A DNA stretch of 64,000 bases from Desulfovibrio sp. Fe33. Lineage in GTDB: Bacteria > Desulfobacterota > Desulfovibrionia > Desulfovibrionales > Desulfovibrionaceae. Location of the stretch: contig NZ_JAQKGU010000002.1 of the NCBI RefSeq assembly GCF_028532725.1, positions 186,001-250,000 of the forward strand, written 5' to 3'. Below, one piece after another: positions 25,522 to 34,270 of the stretch. The translations under genes and the position numbers were made by a program. Positions within the stretch are counted from its first letter, which is position 1. Each line of letters opens with the position of its first letter. Below the pieces are notes generated by a model, which was given only the letters and a program-made list of their open reading frames with translations, did no database searches and was not told the DNA's origin.

Positions 25522-27132
25522 CTAGTTGGTTTTCTTCTCGTGGCACGCGACGCAGTTGGTGGCGGCGGGCTTTTCGAGCTTCATTTCCTGGTGACAACTC
25601 ATGCACTGGCCGTGGTATGCGGCTTTCAGTCCGGGCCTGCCTTCGGTCTCGAAGGGCTTGCCGTGGCAGCTCGCGCACTTGGGCGGGGTCAGAGTGGCCG
25701 GGGCGTTGTGGTGGCAACCGGCGCAGACGGCCTCGGGCGAGGCATGGAAGGTGGCGGCAAGCCGGTTGTCCTTCATGCCCTTCAGGAGGCTCAGGACGAT
25801 CTTGCGGTGCGGCATCTTGCTCGGCTGGTATTGGTCGGCCAGAGCGTCGATGTTCACGAACTCGGGGATATCCTTCTCGGCGACCATGGCCTGGGTCTCG
25901 GGACGGGCCGCGATGACCCTGGCGGCCTCGGCTTCCTTCTCTTCCTTGGACATGGCGGCCGGGTTCACGGGCGCGCTGACCAGCAGCCGGAAGCCCGGCT
26001 CGTCGGCAACGCCGACATTGTGGCAGGAGGCGCAGGAGTTCTCGGACAGCGCCTTGGCGGCGGGACGAGCCTCATGGCAGCCCGCGCACTCGGGCTTCTT
26101 CTGTTCCTGGACGTGGCAGCCCACGCAGGTGGACGGGTCGGTGACGTTGTGCAGCGCTTCGAACGAGGCGTTCAGCTTGGCGTTGACGCCGTCCTTGTGG
26201 CAGGTCAGGCAGGAGTCGGTCTTGGCCTCGTGGAGCTTGTGGTCGAAGGCCACGGGGGCCATGCCCGAGGGCTTGTCCCCGGCCTTGGCTTCCTTGTCCT
26301 TGGAGCCGGGGGCCAGGAGCACGGCGTCGGGCTGCTTGCGCGGCAGGCGCGGCAGGACGCCGCCCATGGCCTTCAAGTCCTTGGCCAGCTCGACGTTGCG
26401 CTCGGCTATCTGCTCGGTGCCGTGGCAACCGGCGCACTGCACCGGGCCGGAGCGCTCGGCCTTCTTCTCAATGAGGCTCTGATGGCAGGTCACGCACTGG
26501 CTGTGGAAGACGTCCTTGACCGGTTCGGCCTTGGCTTCGTCGGAGAAACGCCAACTGTCTTCCTCGCCCGCCTTCTTGTGGCACGCGCCGCAGTTGGTCT
26601 CCTTGCCCTGGTCGGCCGGGATGATCTTGGAATCCCAGTGGACGAAGTGGAGCATGTTGTCCATGCCCGCCGGAACCCGGTCGGCGTTTTCGGGCCGCAC
26701 CTGATGGCAACTGCGGCATTCGCCGGTCTTGGGACCGGTCTTGAAGCCCTTCTCCTCGCTCTTGACGTGGCAGGAGATACAGTTGTCGTGGTACATGTCC
26801 TTGAGCTCGGTCGCGGTCAGCTCGGGCTGTCCCTCGCCTTCCAGCCTGCCGAAGGTCAGGGCCATGTCGCCCTTGGCGTCCTTCTGGTGGCAGGATTCGC
26901 AGCTCATGCCCTGATCCTTCAGGGCCTTGGTGTGCGCGTCGTGCTTGAACACGGCCGCAGGTTGTTCGAGTGACTCCAGCCTGGCGATGGTGTCAATCAT
27001 GATCACGTCCGGCCGCCCGGCGGTCTTGTCCGTCGAGCCGAGCATACCCATGGCTTCCAGTTGGAAGCCGAGCACCCCGGCCAGCGTGATCGCGATGGCA
27101 GTCAATCGCAGTATCCGTTTACCGTTTGCCAT
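25522..27132 (-). CDS. hmcA: HmcA, high-molecular-weight multiheme cytochrome c
   Basis: 536 residues with a signal sequence (ILRLTAIAITLAGVLGF) and 14 CxxCH motifs by direct count, from CESCH near residue 78 to CVACH at the C terminus. The best known HmcA (D. vulgaris) is of similar length but carries 16 hemes. The arrangement of repeated heme groups with a heme-poor linker near 380-440 fits class III-type cytochrome modules. It accepts electrons from periplasmic cytochrome c3 and hydrogenases and hands them to HmcB. It is first in the operon, 15 bases before hmcB, behind a palindrome-rich leader. Confidence 0.93.
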   Translation of the reverse strand: MANGKRILRLTAIAITLAGVLGFQLEAMGMLGSTDKTAGRPDVIMIDTIARLESLEQPAAVFKHDAHTKALKDQGMSCESCHQKDAKGDMALTFGRLEGEGQPELTATELKDMYHDNCISCHVKSEEKGFKTGPKTGECRSCHQVRPENADRVPAGMDNMLHFVHWDSKIIPADQGKETNCGACHKKAGEEDSWRFSDEAKAEPVKDVFHSQCVTCHQSLIEKKAERSGPVQCAGCHGTEQIAERNVELAKDLKAMGGVLPRLPRKQPDAVLLAPGSKDKEAKAGDKPSGMAPVAFDHKLHEAKTDSCLTCHKDGVNAKLNASFEALHNVTDPSTCVGCHVQEQKKPECAGCHEARPAAKALSENSCASCHNVGVADEPGFRLLVSAPVNPAAMSKEEKEAEAARVIAARPETQAMVAEKDIPEFVNIDALADQYQPSKMPHRKIVLSLLKGMKDNRLAATFHASPEAVCAGCHHNAPATLTPPKCASCHGKPFETEGRPGLKAAYHGQCMSCHQEMKLEKPAATNCVACHEKKTN

Positions 27133-27274
27133 GTGTCGATCCCTTTCTAAAAAGCGTTGATGGCAATGAACCGGCCTCCTCGGCCCGTTCCCCTGGTTCC
27201 GTTTCCGGACCCTACCGGCCCCCCAGGCGCGGCACCTCCGCCGCGCGAAATTCGGTCTTAAAAGCTCCCGTTTT

Positions 27275-27366
27275 GGTAGGTTAAAATACCTACTCAGTAA
27301 CGAGGTTTTAATACCTACTTGCCCGGTATGTTAAATATGAGCGGTAAGTCAAGTAAATCTTACTTG
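27275..27366. promoter_or_regulatory. hmc operon control region with three palindromes
   Basis: In the AT-rich leader of hmcA, two similar palindromes (TAGGT-N6-ACCTA at 27277-27292 and AGGT-N6-ACCT at 27303-27316) have centres 25 bases apart. A third, different one (CAAGTAA-ATC-TTACTTG, 27350-27366) follows. They are likely operators for Rrf2 or another regulator encoded downstream. The rest of 27133-27631 holds only a 9-bp hairpin (TCCCCTCGA/TCGAGGGGA at 27560-27580) and no gene. Confidence 0.65.
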
Positions 27367-27631
27367 TAGGAACTACTACCAAAATATCGATAACAGTCTG
27401 ATAAAGAAGAGGAACCCAATTAGTGGGTTTTTTGAAAATCGTTTTCAAGAGAGGGGCCTTGCGTAGGGCTGGCACGGTCTCCGCTCGAATGATTACAAGG
27501 CTTGCGGGATGGTGGAAAAAAGTGAATCCGGCCTTTGCGGGCCGGTCATGAGGCTAGAATCCCCTCGATTTTCGAGGGGAGTCGATTGCCTGAGGCGGGG
27601 TAGGGAAAAGGACGAGAGGAAGGGGGGCCGG

Positions 27632-27820
27632 TTAGGGCTTCTTGATTATCTCGTGGACCCAGCGGTTTTCCGAAACGCGTTCGGAGACCACATAGCCCTT
27701 TTCACGCAGATAGCGCATTTTGCGGCCGCCATCGCCAGTCGAGAACAGTCGTTGGCCGACCTGGTGCTGGGAGAGAAACTTCATGGCCGCTTTTTTATAG
27801 TTGGTGAAGAAACTGAACAT
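27632..27820 (-). CDS. small hypothetical basic protein
   Basis: 62 residues starting MFSFFTNYKKAAMKFLSQ. A clear GGAGGT ribosome site precedes the ATG at 27820, which is the main reason to accept it. The product is basic, with no membrane helix beyond a weak N-terminal hydrophobic stretch, and ends with WVHEIIKKP. The middle (MRYLREKGYVVSERVSENRWVHE, interrupted by charged residues) could be a small winged helix or beta hairpin. I do not recognise a family. Confidence 0.6.
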   Translation of the reverse strand: MFSFFTNYKKAAMKFLSQHQVGQRLFSTGDGGRKMRYLREKGYVVSERVSENRWVHEIIKKP

Positions 27821-28230
27821 TGAAAGACCTCCAATCTTGCCGGGGGATGCAACCTAGCACCGACATGCTGTCCAGTCCACCACAACTTGACGCCCCTTTC
27901 AACCCTTTCCAACACGTTTTCATCATTAAAAAATGAGCGGCCGAATCGAGCTTTTGGCCTGTCGTGACGCTGCGGAAGACATCTTGTGTTTTCGCATCGG
28001 GAACGAATTCGCGCTGTTTGGACTGCTTGCGCGGGCGTCGGGAAGGGACGGTCTGTCCCTTGGCGTCGTCACGCAGCCCGTTCCGGTTCCATCAAAACTT
28101 CCGGCGGCTCCCGGAGTCGGGGATCGGTTTTCCGCGTCCAACCGCCGGAAAGGCCGGGGTCTGGCAGCGGCCGTTTCGCCGCGCTTCCGGCGGGGCGGCG
28201 AGGCGATATATTCATTCCCGGCAAAGTATG
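27821..28230. other. intergenic region without recognisable content
   Basis: Several overlapping frames on both strands are open here, but none has a ribosome site or a recognisable product. I see no RNA or repeat. Confidence 0.4.
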
Positions 28231-28291
28231 AATATTGACTCAATCATTCAAATGTAGAATGACGAAAGACAACTATACACAGGAGGTTCGC

Positions 28292-28657
28292 ATGGAAAAG
28301 ATTCTCATCATCGGTTGCCGGAATACCATGGACGACGTCTGCATCGGCTGTTCCCGCTGCCTTGTGGCCTTCAATCGGCGCGAAGGCCAGTTCGAGCGTT
28401 ACAAGGGACAGGAAGCCGAGGTCCTGGGCATTCTCAACTGCGGGGGATGTCCCGGCGCTTCCATCGTTCAGCGTCTGGCCCAGGTCAAGCTCTGGAACGT
28501 GCCCCTCAACGAGCAGCCCACCAAGATTCACATCGGCCCATGCGTGTCCGATCACTGTACCCACGCGGACGACGTGATTACCAAGATCGTCGCCAAGTCC
28601 GGCATCGAGGTGATCGAGGGCACGCATCCGTATATGCCCGAAAAGATCTGGTCTTGA
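28292..28657 (+). CDS. CGGC-domain putative metal-binding protein
   Basis: 121 residues starting MEKILIIGC behind AGGAGG. Eight cysteines are arranged as CIGCSRC near the N terminus, CGGCPG in the middle and PCVSDHC late, the pattern of the CGGC family of small predicted metal-binding proteins found in anaerobes. The role is not established; an Fe-S or other metal site is likely. It is a single-gene unit with its own terminator. Confidence 0.85.
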   Translation: MEKILIIGCRNTMDDVCIGCSRCLVAFNRREGQFERYKGQEAEVLGILNCGGCPGASIVQRLAQVKLWNVPLNEQPTKIHIGPCVSDHCTHADDVITKIVAKSGIEVIEGTHPYMPEKIWS

Positions 28658-28680
28658 ACCCGGAAGCCATCGAACGGAGA

Positions 28681-28713
28681 GGCGGTCCCGGATGAACGTC
28701 CGGGACCGCCTTT
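28681..28713 (+). terminator. rho-independent terminator of the CGGC gene
   Basis: A perfect 12-bp stem (GGCGGTCCCGGA with TCCGGGACCGCC), 6-base loop, then TTT. It may also serve the convergent gene at 28742. Confidence 0.9.
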
Positions 28714-28741
28714 GTCGTTTCGAATGGGGCGCGTCGACCGC

Positions 28742-29854
28742 TTAAGGGGTCACGTCCTCCATGTCCTGGCGCTTTTCCCTGTCCAGGGGGAATCGCCTGA
28801 CCTGCTTGCCGGAGGAGAAGTCCACGCGCTTGAGGTCGATCACCCGCACGCGCCGGTTGTGCTGGGTGTGATAGTAGAGCTTGAGATTCCGCGTGTCCGC
28901 CGCGCAAGTCCAGAGGGTCGAGCTGCGCATTCCAGCGAGTTTCGCCGGGTCCGCCCCCGGACCTTCGGCCGAGCCTGCGGGCAGGGTGAAGTTGTCCAGG
29001 ATGCGGAACACTTCGTACACGGTCTCGTCCCCGTCGGGCGTCTTACGGGCGGTTTGGGAGTATGCCACGGCGCGGATGAAGCGGGACGGGGGCGTGAAGT
29101 CGCCGGGCAGGCCGAGGAAACCGGAGCCGCCGCCGATGGGGGCGAGGGTCAGGTCATCCAGTTTTTTGGCGGGCCAGGCCACGGCGGACAGGTTGACGTA
29201 GTTGCGCAGGTTGGTCATGTGCCAGTCGAAGCTGGGCGAATTGGTCAGAACCCGCAGGGGATTGTCGAATACGCGCAGCTTGCCTTCAAGATATTCGATC
29301 ACGATGGCCTTTCCGCTTGGGTCCATGACCGTCAGGTGGAGCGGGGCGGGCTTGCCCAGGGCCGGTTCGGTGACGGCGCATACGCGAATTTTCTCCAGCC
29401 CGGCGCGCACTTCGTCCACAGTGGCGAACTGCGTGAGCACATAGTTGGGGAACATGGAGGAACTCAGCGTAGAGCTCGCACGGGCCGGGTCGTAAGACTG
29501 GTATTGAGCGAATCCGGGATGGTAGAGCATTCCGACCACCAGCCCCTTCTCGTTCATGCCGTCGGAAAGGAGGTCCTTCTCAAGGGCGTCGAAGGCCGCC
29601 ACGCCGTATTTCGCTTCCCAGCGCACTCCGGGTTTGCCGTCCGGAGTCTCGGACTGGAAAACGTGTCCCCGGGGTACGACGACCAGGCGCGATTTGAGGT
29701 CGAAGGTTCCCCATTCCATGGTTCTTCCGTAGACAAGCGCGCCGTCTTCGGCCATGAGGCCGATGCTTGTGCAGGCCTGCGATGCCGTGTGCAGAAGCAA
29801 CAAGGCAAGTATCGCGGTCAGGCCGCCCATCGTCATCCGTTGCAGAGTGTTCAT
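28742..29854 (-). CDS. choloylglycine-hydrolase-family (Ntn) amidase, exported
   Basis: 370 residues. A signal peptide ends right before cysteine 28 (LHTASQA/CTSIG); in this family that Cys becomes the N-terminal nucleophile after processing. GRTMEWG matches the conserved Arg/near-active-site block, LTNSP the Asn and SRFIRA the second Arg of bile-salt hydrolases and penicillin V acylases. The enzyme should hydrolyse linear amides in the periplasm. The substrate is open: bile salts, acyl-homoserine lactones and penicillin-like amides are all known in the family. Confidence 0.87.
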   Translation of the reverse strand: MNTLQRMTMGGLTAILALLLLHTASQACTSIGLMAEDGALVYGRTMEWGTFDLKSRLVVVPRGHVFQSETPDGKPGVRWEAKYGVAAFDALEKDLLSDGMNEKGLVVGMLYHPGFAQYQSYDPARASSTLSSSMFPNYVLTQFATVDEVRAGLEKIRVCAVTEPALGKPAPLHLTVMDPSGKAIVIEYLEGKLRVFDNPLRVLTNSPSFDWHMTNLRNYVNLSAVAWPAKKLDDLTLAPIGGGSGFLGLPGDFTPPSRFIRAVAYSQTARKTPDGDETVYEVFRILDNFTLPAGSAEGPGADPAKLAGMRSSTLWTCAADTRNLKLYYHTQHNRRVRVIDLKRVDFSSGKQVRRFPLDREKRQDMEDVTP

Positions 29855-30329
29855 GGATATCTCCCGAATTCAGGTTGTCTGGCAAAGGGACTCTGCTCTT
29901 TACCATAAATTGTTATGTGCTTTCACTTATACTATGGCCGAGGTAAAATCCAGACGGATGCCATGGTTGGGACAAGTTCAATGGGTTTATCCCTGGGGCC
30001 GGGTCCCCTGGATTTCGCCCGGTGCGCGCCCCTCCGGGCGACGCCGTGTTCGAGCCTGGACCCGGCCTATTAATTAATATAGGGTGCGCACCGTGCCGCT
30101 GGGCCGCGGCGGTCCGTGCGCCGCAATTCCTCGGCGCGAGGGCAAAGGCGCGGCACCCGCCCGGGGCATCGACCAGGGTACCGGTTGATAATCCGCCATG
30201 AGTTGGGTTATTTTTTTATTCGTTGGCCGCTCTTCGGTTCAGGCCCTTGAACAACAAGGTTGCGACAGCAGCGAAAAAACTTCTCCGAGATTCTATTTGT
30301 CTAGCAATAATCTGAAAAATTTTGACGAG
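29855..30329. other. divergent intergenic region
   Basis: This 475-base stretch separates the Ntn hydrolase from the ABC exporter. It contains an AT island around TTAATTAATATA (30069-30081) followed by a GC-rich imperfect hairpin built on GCCGC/GCGGC (about 30085-30120). No gene is supported. The in-frame extension of the exporter back to 30198 lacks a ribosome site. Confidence 0.4.
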
Positions 30330-32102
30330 ATGCAAAGTCGTCGACTGTTGCAGAGGTGCTTTTCCTACTTTCGGCCGCATCTTTGGAAAGTCGTCTTCGG
30401 CATGTTGTCGGCCATCATCGTCTCGTCCACCAACGCAGCCACCGCCTACCTGGTCAAGCCCGCCATGGACAACGTGTTCGTGCAGAAGGACGAGGTCGCG
30501 CTCGTGCTCGTGCCGCTGGCGTTCATGGGCGTGGTGGTAGTGAAGTCCATTTTCCGGTTCACCCAGGTGTATCTCATGAACATCACGGGCTTCATGGTGC
30601 TCGACAAGCTCCGCCAGGACCTGTTCAAGCGGATACTCCAACTGCCTCTCCGGTTCTTCGAGGAGAGCCAGGTGGGAATGCTCATGTCCCGCGTGCTCGG
30701 AGACGTGGAGGGCATCCGTGAAAGCATCCCCACGCTGGTCATGGCCATCCGGGAAATCATCACCGTCATCAGCCTCATCGGCGTGATCGTGTTTCAGGAT
30801 TGGAAGCTGGCGATAATCGCGCTTCTGGTCCTGCCGCTCTGCGTCATGCCGGTCGTCTGGTTCGGCAGGAGGCTGCGCAAGCTGGGCCGCAGGCTGCAAG
30901 TCCAGGGCGCCGACATCTCTTCCGTGGTGCAGGAAATCTTCAGCGGCATCAGGCTTATCAAGGCGTTCTGCACCGAGAAGCAGGAGTCCCTCAATTTCAA
31001 CAGGGAAAGCGGTAAGATCGTCAATATTTCGAAAAAGCAGACTTTGGTCGGCGAATTGTCGAGCCGGTTCATGGAGCTGGCTGGCGGCGTCGCCATCAGC
31101 GGCGTGCTTTGGTACGGGGGCAGCCAGGTGTTGAGCGGCCATTCCACCCCCGGTACGTTCTTTTCCTTCGTGACCGCCTTGATAATGCTCTACGAACCCA
31201 TCAAGAAGCTCACCGAATCGAACAAGGTGCTGCAACGGTCCCTGGCCAGCGCCGAGCGCGTGTTCGGGCTGCTCGATTCCGAGTACGTCCGGCCCGAGCC
31301 TACCGGCGGACTGGAGCTGCAAAAGCCCATCAGGACCATTGAGCTGAAGGATGCCGTCTTCACCTATCCGACCCTGGACAAGCCGGTCCTGAAGAATCTC
31401 ACGCTGACGATTCGGCAGAACGAGCGGATCGCCCTTGTCGGTCCGAGCGGAGCGGGCAAGACGACCCTGGCCAATCTGTTGCCCCGGTTCTACGACCTGG
31501 ACAGCGGAAGCATAACGATCAACGGCACGGACATCGGCAGCCTGGATCTCAGGTCGCTGCGACTGTCCATCGGCATCGTTTCCCAGGAATCGATCCTTTT
31601 CAACCTGAGCATCCGGGAAAACATCGGGTACGGGACAAAGGACGTTACCGAGGAGCAGATCGTGAACGCCGCGAAGGCCGCGTATGCCCACGAATTCATC
31701 GAGTCGTTGCCGGAAGGGTACGACACCGTTTGCGGCGAGCGCGGAGTGAAGCTGTCGGGAGGCCAGAAACAGAGGATCACCATCGCCCGGGCACTGGTCA
31801 AGGACCCGGCCCTGCTCATCCTAGATGAAGCGACCAGCGCGCTGGACACCCAGGCCGAGCGCGTGGTGCAGAAGGCACTGGACAACCTGATGAAGGACCG
31901 GACGAGCGTCGTCATCGCCCACAGGCTGTCCACGGTCATCAATGCGGACCGCATCGTCGTCATGCAGCAGGGGGAAATCGTCGGAATCGGCAGGCATGAG
32001 GAGTTGCTCGAAACCTGCCCCCTGTACGCCAAGCTGTACTCCATACAGTTCTGCAAGGCCCTTTCCGACGAGGAAGCCAAGGAATTGAGCCTGGAGGCGT
32101 AG
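30330..32102 (+). CDS. MsbA-like lipid/multidrug ABC exporter
   Basis: 590 residues from the ATG at 30330; the 44 residues of open frame before it do not look like MsbA. Six membrane helices (about 15-310) precede an ABC domain with Walker A GPSGAGKTT, signature LSGGQKQR, Walker B LLILDEATSALD and H-loop AHRLST. Length and layout match homodimeric MsbA (about 580), which flips lipid A-core. No LPS genes are adjacent, so a general lipid or drug exporter is equally possible. The ribosome site at 30330 is weak. Confidence 0.88.
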   Translation: MQSRRLLQRCFSYFRPHLWKVVFGMLSAIIVSSTNAATAYLVKPAMDNVFVQKDEVALVLVPLAFMGVVVVKSIFRFTQVYLMNITGFMVLDKLRQDLFKRILQLPLRFFEESQVGMLMSRVLGDVEGIRESIPTLVMAIREIITVISLIGVIVFQDWKLAIIALLVLPLCVMPVVWFGRRLRKLGRRLQVQGADISSVVQEIFSGIRLIKAFCTEKQESLNFNRESGKIVNISKKQTLVGELSSRFMELAGGVAISGVLWYGGSQVLSGHSTPGTFFSFVTALIMLYEPIKKLTESNKVLQRSLASAERVFGLLDSEYVRPEPTGGLELQKPIRTIELKDAVFTYPTLDKPVLKNLTLTIRQNERIALVGPSGAGKTTLANLLPRFYDLDSGSITINGTDIGSLDLRSLRLSIGIVSQESILFNLSIRENIGYGTKDVTEEQIVNAAKAAYAHEFIESLPEGYDTVCGERGVKLSGGQKQRITIARALVKDPALLILDEATSALDTQAERVVQKALDNLMKDRTSVVIAHRLSTVINADRIVVMQQGEIVGIGRHEELLETCPLYAKLYSIQFCKALSDEEAKELSLEA

Positions 32103-32148
32103 ACCGGGTCAAACACGACCGGCGCCGCCTCACTGCGAGCCCATGAAA

Positions 32149-32187
32149 AAATGAAACGCCGAGCAGCAATGCCCGGCGTTTTTTCAT
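32149..32187 (+). terminator. terminator of the ABC exporter
   Basis: ATGAAACGCCG pairs with CGGCGTTTTTTCAT around an 11-base loop; the T-run lies within the 3' arm. Confidence 0.85.
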
Positions 32188-32375
32188 TCGCATCGGCGGG
32201 CACGGGCGCGACCGTGCGTGACGTTTGTGCGACATCTTGCCGCGCGCTCCGTTGCCGCTTTCTTTAGCCTCCCGTTGTGGGTAATAGGGAATTAGAGGTG
32301 GCGGAAAGTCTTTCACGCCTTGGATGTGACGGTTTCCGCAACATGATGCGCACCAGACCCAACAAGGGGATGCTT

Positions 32376-32810
32376 ATGATCAAGCACAAGGTGTTATTTG
32401 TCGGTTCCCGCAACGGCTCCCGCTCCATCATGGCTGAGGCGTTCGTGAACCATTTGGCGTCGGAGCGTTTCGAGGCTCAAAGCGCGGGCTTCGATGCCGG
32501 GGTTCTCGACGCTCTCGCCGTGGCCGTGATGCGCGAAGTCGGTATCGACATCTCTTCGAAGCAGACCAAGACCGTGTTCTCGCTGTACCAGAAAGGCCAT
32601 GTGTTCCAAAGTATCGTGTCCGTATGCGACCGGGAGAACAAGGAACGCCATCCGATCTATCCCGGCCATCGGCATTACATCGACTGGAACATGTGCGACC
32701 CCGAATCATACACGGACCCGGAGGACCGGGAGACGGCCATGAGGGTGGTGCGTGACCGGATCAGGGAGAAGGTGGAGGCGTTCATCGCCGAGGAGCGGGG
32801 CAGGGAATAG
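32376..32810 (+). CDS. arsenate-reductase/LMW-phosphatase-fold protein lacking the catalytic cysteine
   Basis: 144 residues starting MIKHKVLFVG with AAGGGG upstream. The whole length follows the thioredoxin-coupled ArsC/low-molecular-weight tyrosine phosphatase fold: SAGFDAG, MREVGIDIS, SVCDRENKE, HYIDWNMCDPE and a C-terminal helix. However, the P-loop normally CTGNSCRS reads GSRNGSRS: the nucleophilic Cys is Gly and the second Cys is Ser. The later ArsC Cys pair is half kept (CDRENKERH). It therefore cannot use the known mechanism and may bind a phosphate- or arsenate-like ligand or serve a regulatory role. Confidence 0.82.
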   Translation: MIKHKVLFVGSRNGSRSIMAEAFVNHLASERFEAQSAGFDAGVLDALAVAVMREVGIDISSKQTKTVFSLYQKGHVFQSIVSVCDRENKERHPIYPGHRHYIDWNMCDPESYTDPEDRETAMRVVRDRIREKVEAFIAEERGRE

Positions 32811-32995
32811 TCCCCTGGCGAATCCCCTTGCGGGGCGTCGCACCGGAGGCTTGTTCACGGCTTCGGCGAAACCTGCCGCCCATCATGCACGGCGGCCGTA
32901 TGCCTCGGTCGGTCGAAAACGCGCTTTGGCCGGGGGAGCATAAGATAGTCCCCCCCATCGTGCCCAGACAGGGCGCAGGGGGGGGGAGAGGAGGC

Positions 32996-33040
32996 TTTCC
33001 TGCGGACGCCCCGGTGCGGCCGAGGCGTGTCCGCAGGAAA
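32996..33040. terminator. hairpin after the UxaA-type operon
   Basis: TTTCCTGCGGAC pairs perfectly with GTCCGCAGGAAA around a 21-base GC-rich loop, immediately after the stop at 33045. There is no good T-run, so it could be an RNA-stabilising stem instead of a terminator. Confidence 0.5.
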
Positions 33041-33044
33041 TTGT

Positions 33045-34247
33045 TTAGGAGGTACAACCGCAATCGAAGGGCGATTCTTCGATTGCGAAGGTTTTGTAGG
33101 GTAATTCGAATTCGCGGTGCCCCAGGGCTTCCGACTTGGACGGGGTTCCTCCGGCGACCTCGACTACGAGGTCGTAGATTTCCTGTCCCACATCCGGGAG
33201 CGTGCCGCGGCCTTCCAGCACCCGGCCCGCATCGATGTCCATGTCTTCGGTCATGCGTCTGTAGGTCTCGGGGTTGGCGCAGACCTTGATCGTCGGGATG
33301 ACGGCGCTGCCTGCCACCGAGCCCCGGCCGGTGGTGTAGAGCATGAGGTGGCAACCGGAGGCGGCCATTTCGATGATCTCCGTGACGTCGTTGATGTTCG
33401 GGAATCCGAAACGAGGCTCGCCGTCGGGGATCACGTCCATGAGGTAGAGCCCCTTCCCCGAAGGGATCTGTCCGGGCCGGATGACGCCGCTGATGGAGCA
33501 GGAACCGCTCTTGGCGTAGGCTCCCATGGACTTTTCCTCCTGGGTGGTCAGGCCGCCCTCGGCGTTGCCGGGAGCGAAGCTGCCGTGGCCCATGATCGTG
33601 TAGTAGCGGGCGGCCTTGTGGATGGATTCCACGACCTCTTCGCCGATTTCCGGAGTGGCGCTGCGGTGGCGGATGATCTCCTCGCAGCCGATCAGCTCTC
33701 CGGTCTCTTCGAAAATGCCGGTGCCCCCGTCAGCCACGAACTTGTCGAAGAACAGGCCCACGGCAGGGTTGGCGGAAATACCGCTGGTCGCGTCGGACCC
33801 GCCGCAGACCGTGCCGACCACCAGCTCGTCGATGGACATGGGCGCGCGCGGCACGTCGGCCATGGCCTCGTTGATGCGGGACACCGCATCCCTGCCCTTT
33901 TTCACGCTGCTCGCCGTGCCGCCGTCCTCCTGGATGACGACCAGCTCCACGGAGCGGCCCGACTCCCGGACCGCTTCCACCAGTGCGTTTCTGGGGAAGC
34001 TTTCGCAGCCCAGCGCCACGACGACCACGCCGCCCACGTTGGGGTGGGTGCACAGGCGCGTCATGATCCTGTTCGCGTGGTCGTTGGGGTAGCATCCCGT
34101 GAAACCGACCAGTTGGACGTCGTCGCCGAACCCTTCGGCGATTTTCTTGGCGACGTGGGACGCGCATTGGACCATGTAGGCGACCACGACGACGTTTCTG
34201 ATTCCCTTGCGTCCGTCCTTGCGGAGATATCCGTTGGCTATGATCAT
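33045..34247 (-). CDS. UxaA/SuyB-family dehydratase or lyase, large subunit
   Basis: 400 residues of the UxaA (altronate/galactarate dehydratase) C-terminal domain: GYLRKDGRKGIRN at the start, GCYPNDHANR, ALGCESFPRNAL, CGGSDATSGISANPAVG and HLMLYTTGRG. Conserved cysteines in these blocks ligate Fe in the family. It pairs with the small SAF subunit at 34271. Split UxaA enzymes include two-subunit altronate dehydratases and (2R)-sulfolactate sulfo-lyase SuyAB; both eliminate from an alpha-hydroxy acid to give a 2-oxo acid. The operon suggests a sugar-acid-like substrate, but sulfolactate fits a sulfite-respiring host. Last gene of the ten-gene operon. Confidence 0.87.
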   Translation of the reverse strand: MIIANGYLRKDGRKGIRNVVVVAYMVQCASHVAKKIAEGFGDDVQLVGFTGCYPNDHANRIMTRLCTHPNVGGVVVVALGCESFPRNALVEAVRESGRSVELVVIQEDGGTASSVKKGRDAVSRINEAMADVPRAPMSIDELVVGTVCGGSDATSGISANPAVGLFFDKFVADGGTGIFEETGELIGCEEIIRHRSATPEIGEEVVESIHKAARYYTIMGHGSFAPGNAEGGLTTQEEKSMGAYAKSGSCSISGVIRPGQIPSGKGLYLMDVIPDGEPRFGFPNINDVTEIIEMAASGCHLMLYTTGRGSVAGSAVIPTIKVCANPETYRRMTEDMDIDAGRVLEGRGTLPDVGQEIYDLVVEVAGGTPSKSEALGHREFELPYKTFAIEESPFDCGCTS

Positions 34248-34270
34248 TCTGAGAACTCCTCGATGCGGGG

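Noticed and set aside
20978-27132. Assignment as dsrMKJOP instead of hmc
   Set aside because: The first gene encodes a 14-heme cytochrome and the order is cytochrome, ferredoxin, NrfD, tiny subunit, NarI-like, HdrD-like, which is hmcA-F; DsrJ is a small triheme protein.
27926-28243. Overlapping open frames on both strands in the 27.8-28.3 kb gap
   Set aside because: No ribosome site, no recognisable product, biased composition typical of GC-rich noncoding DNA.
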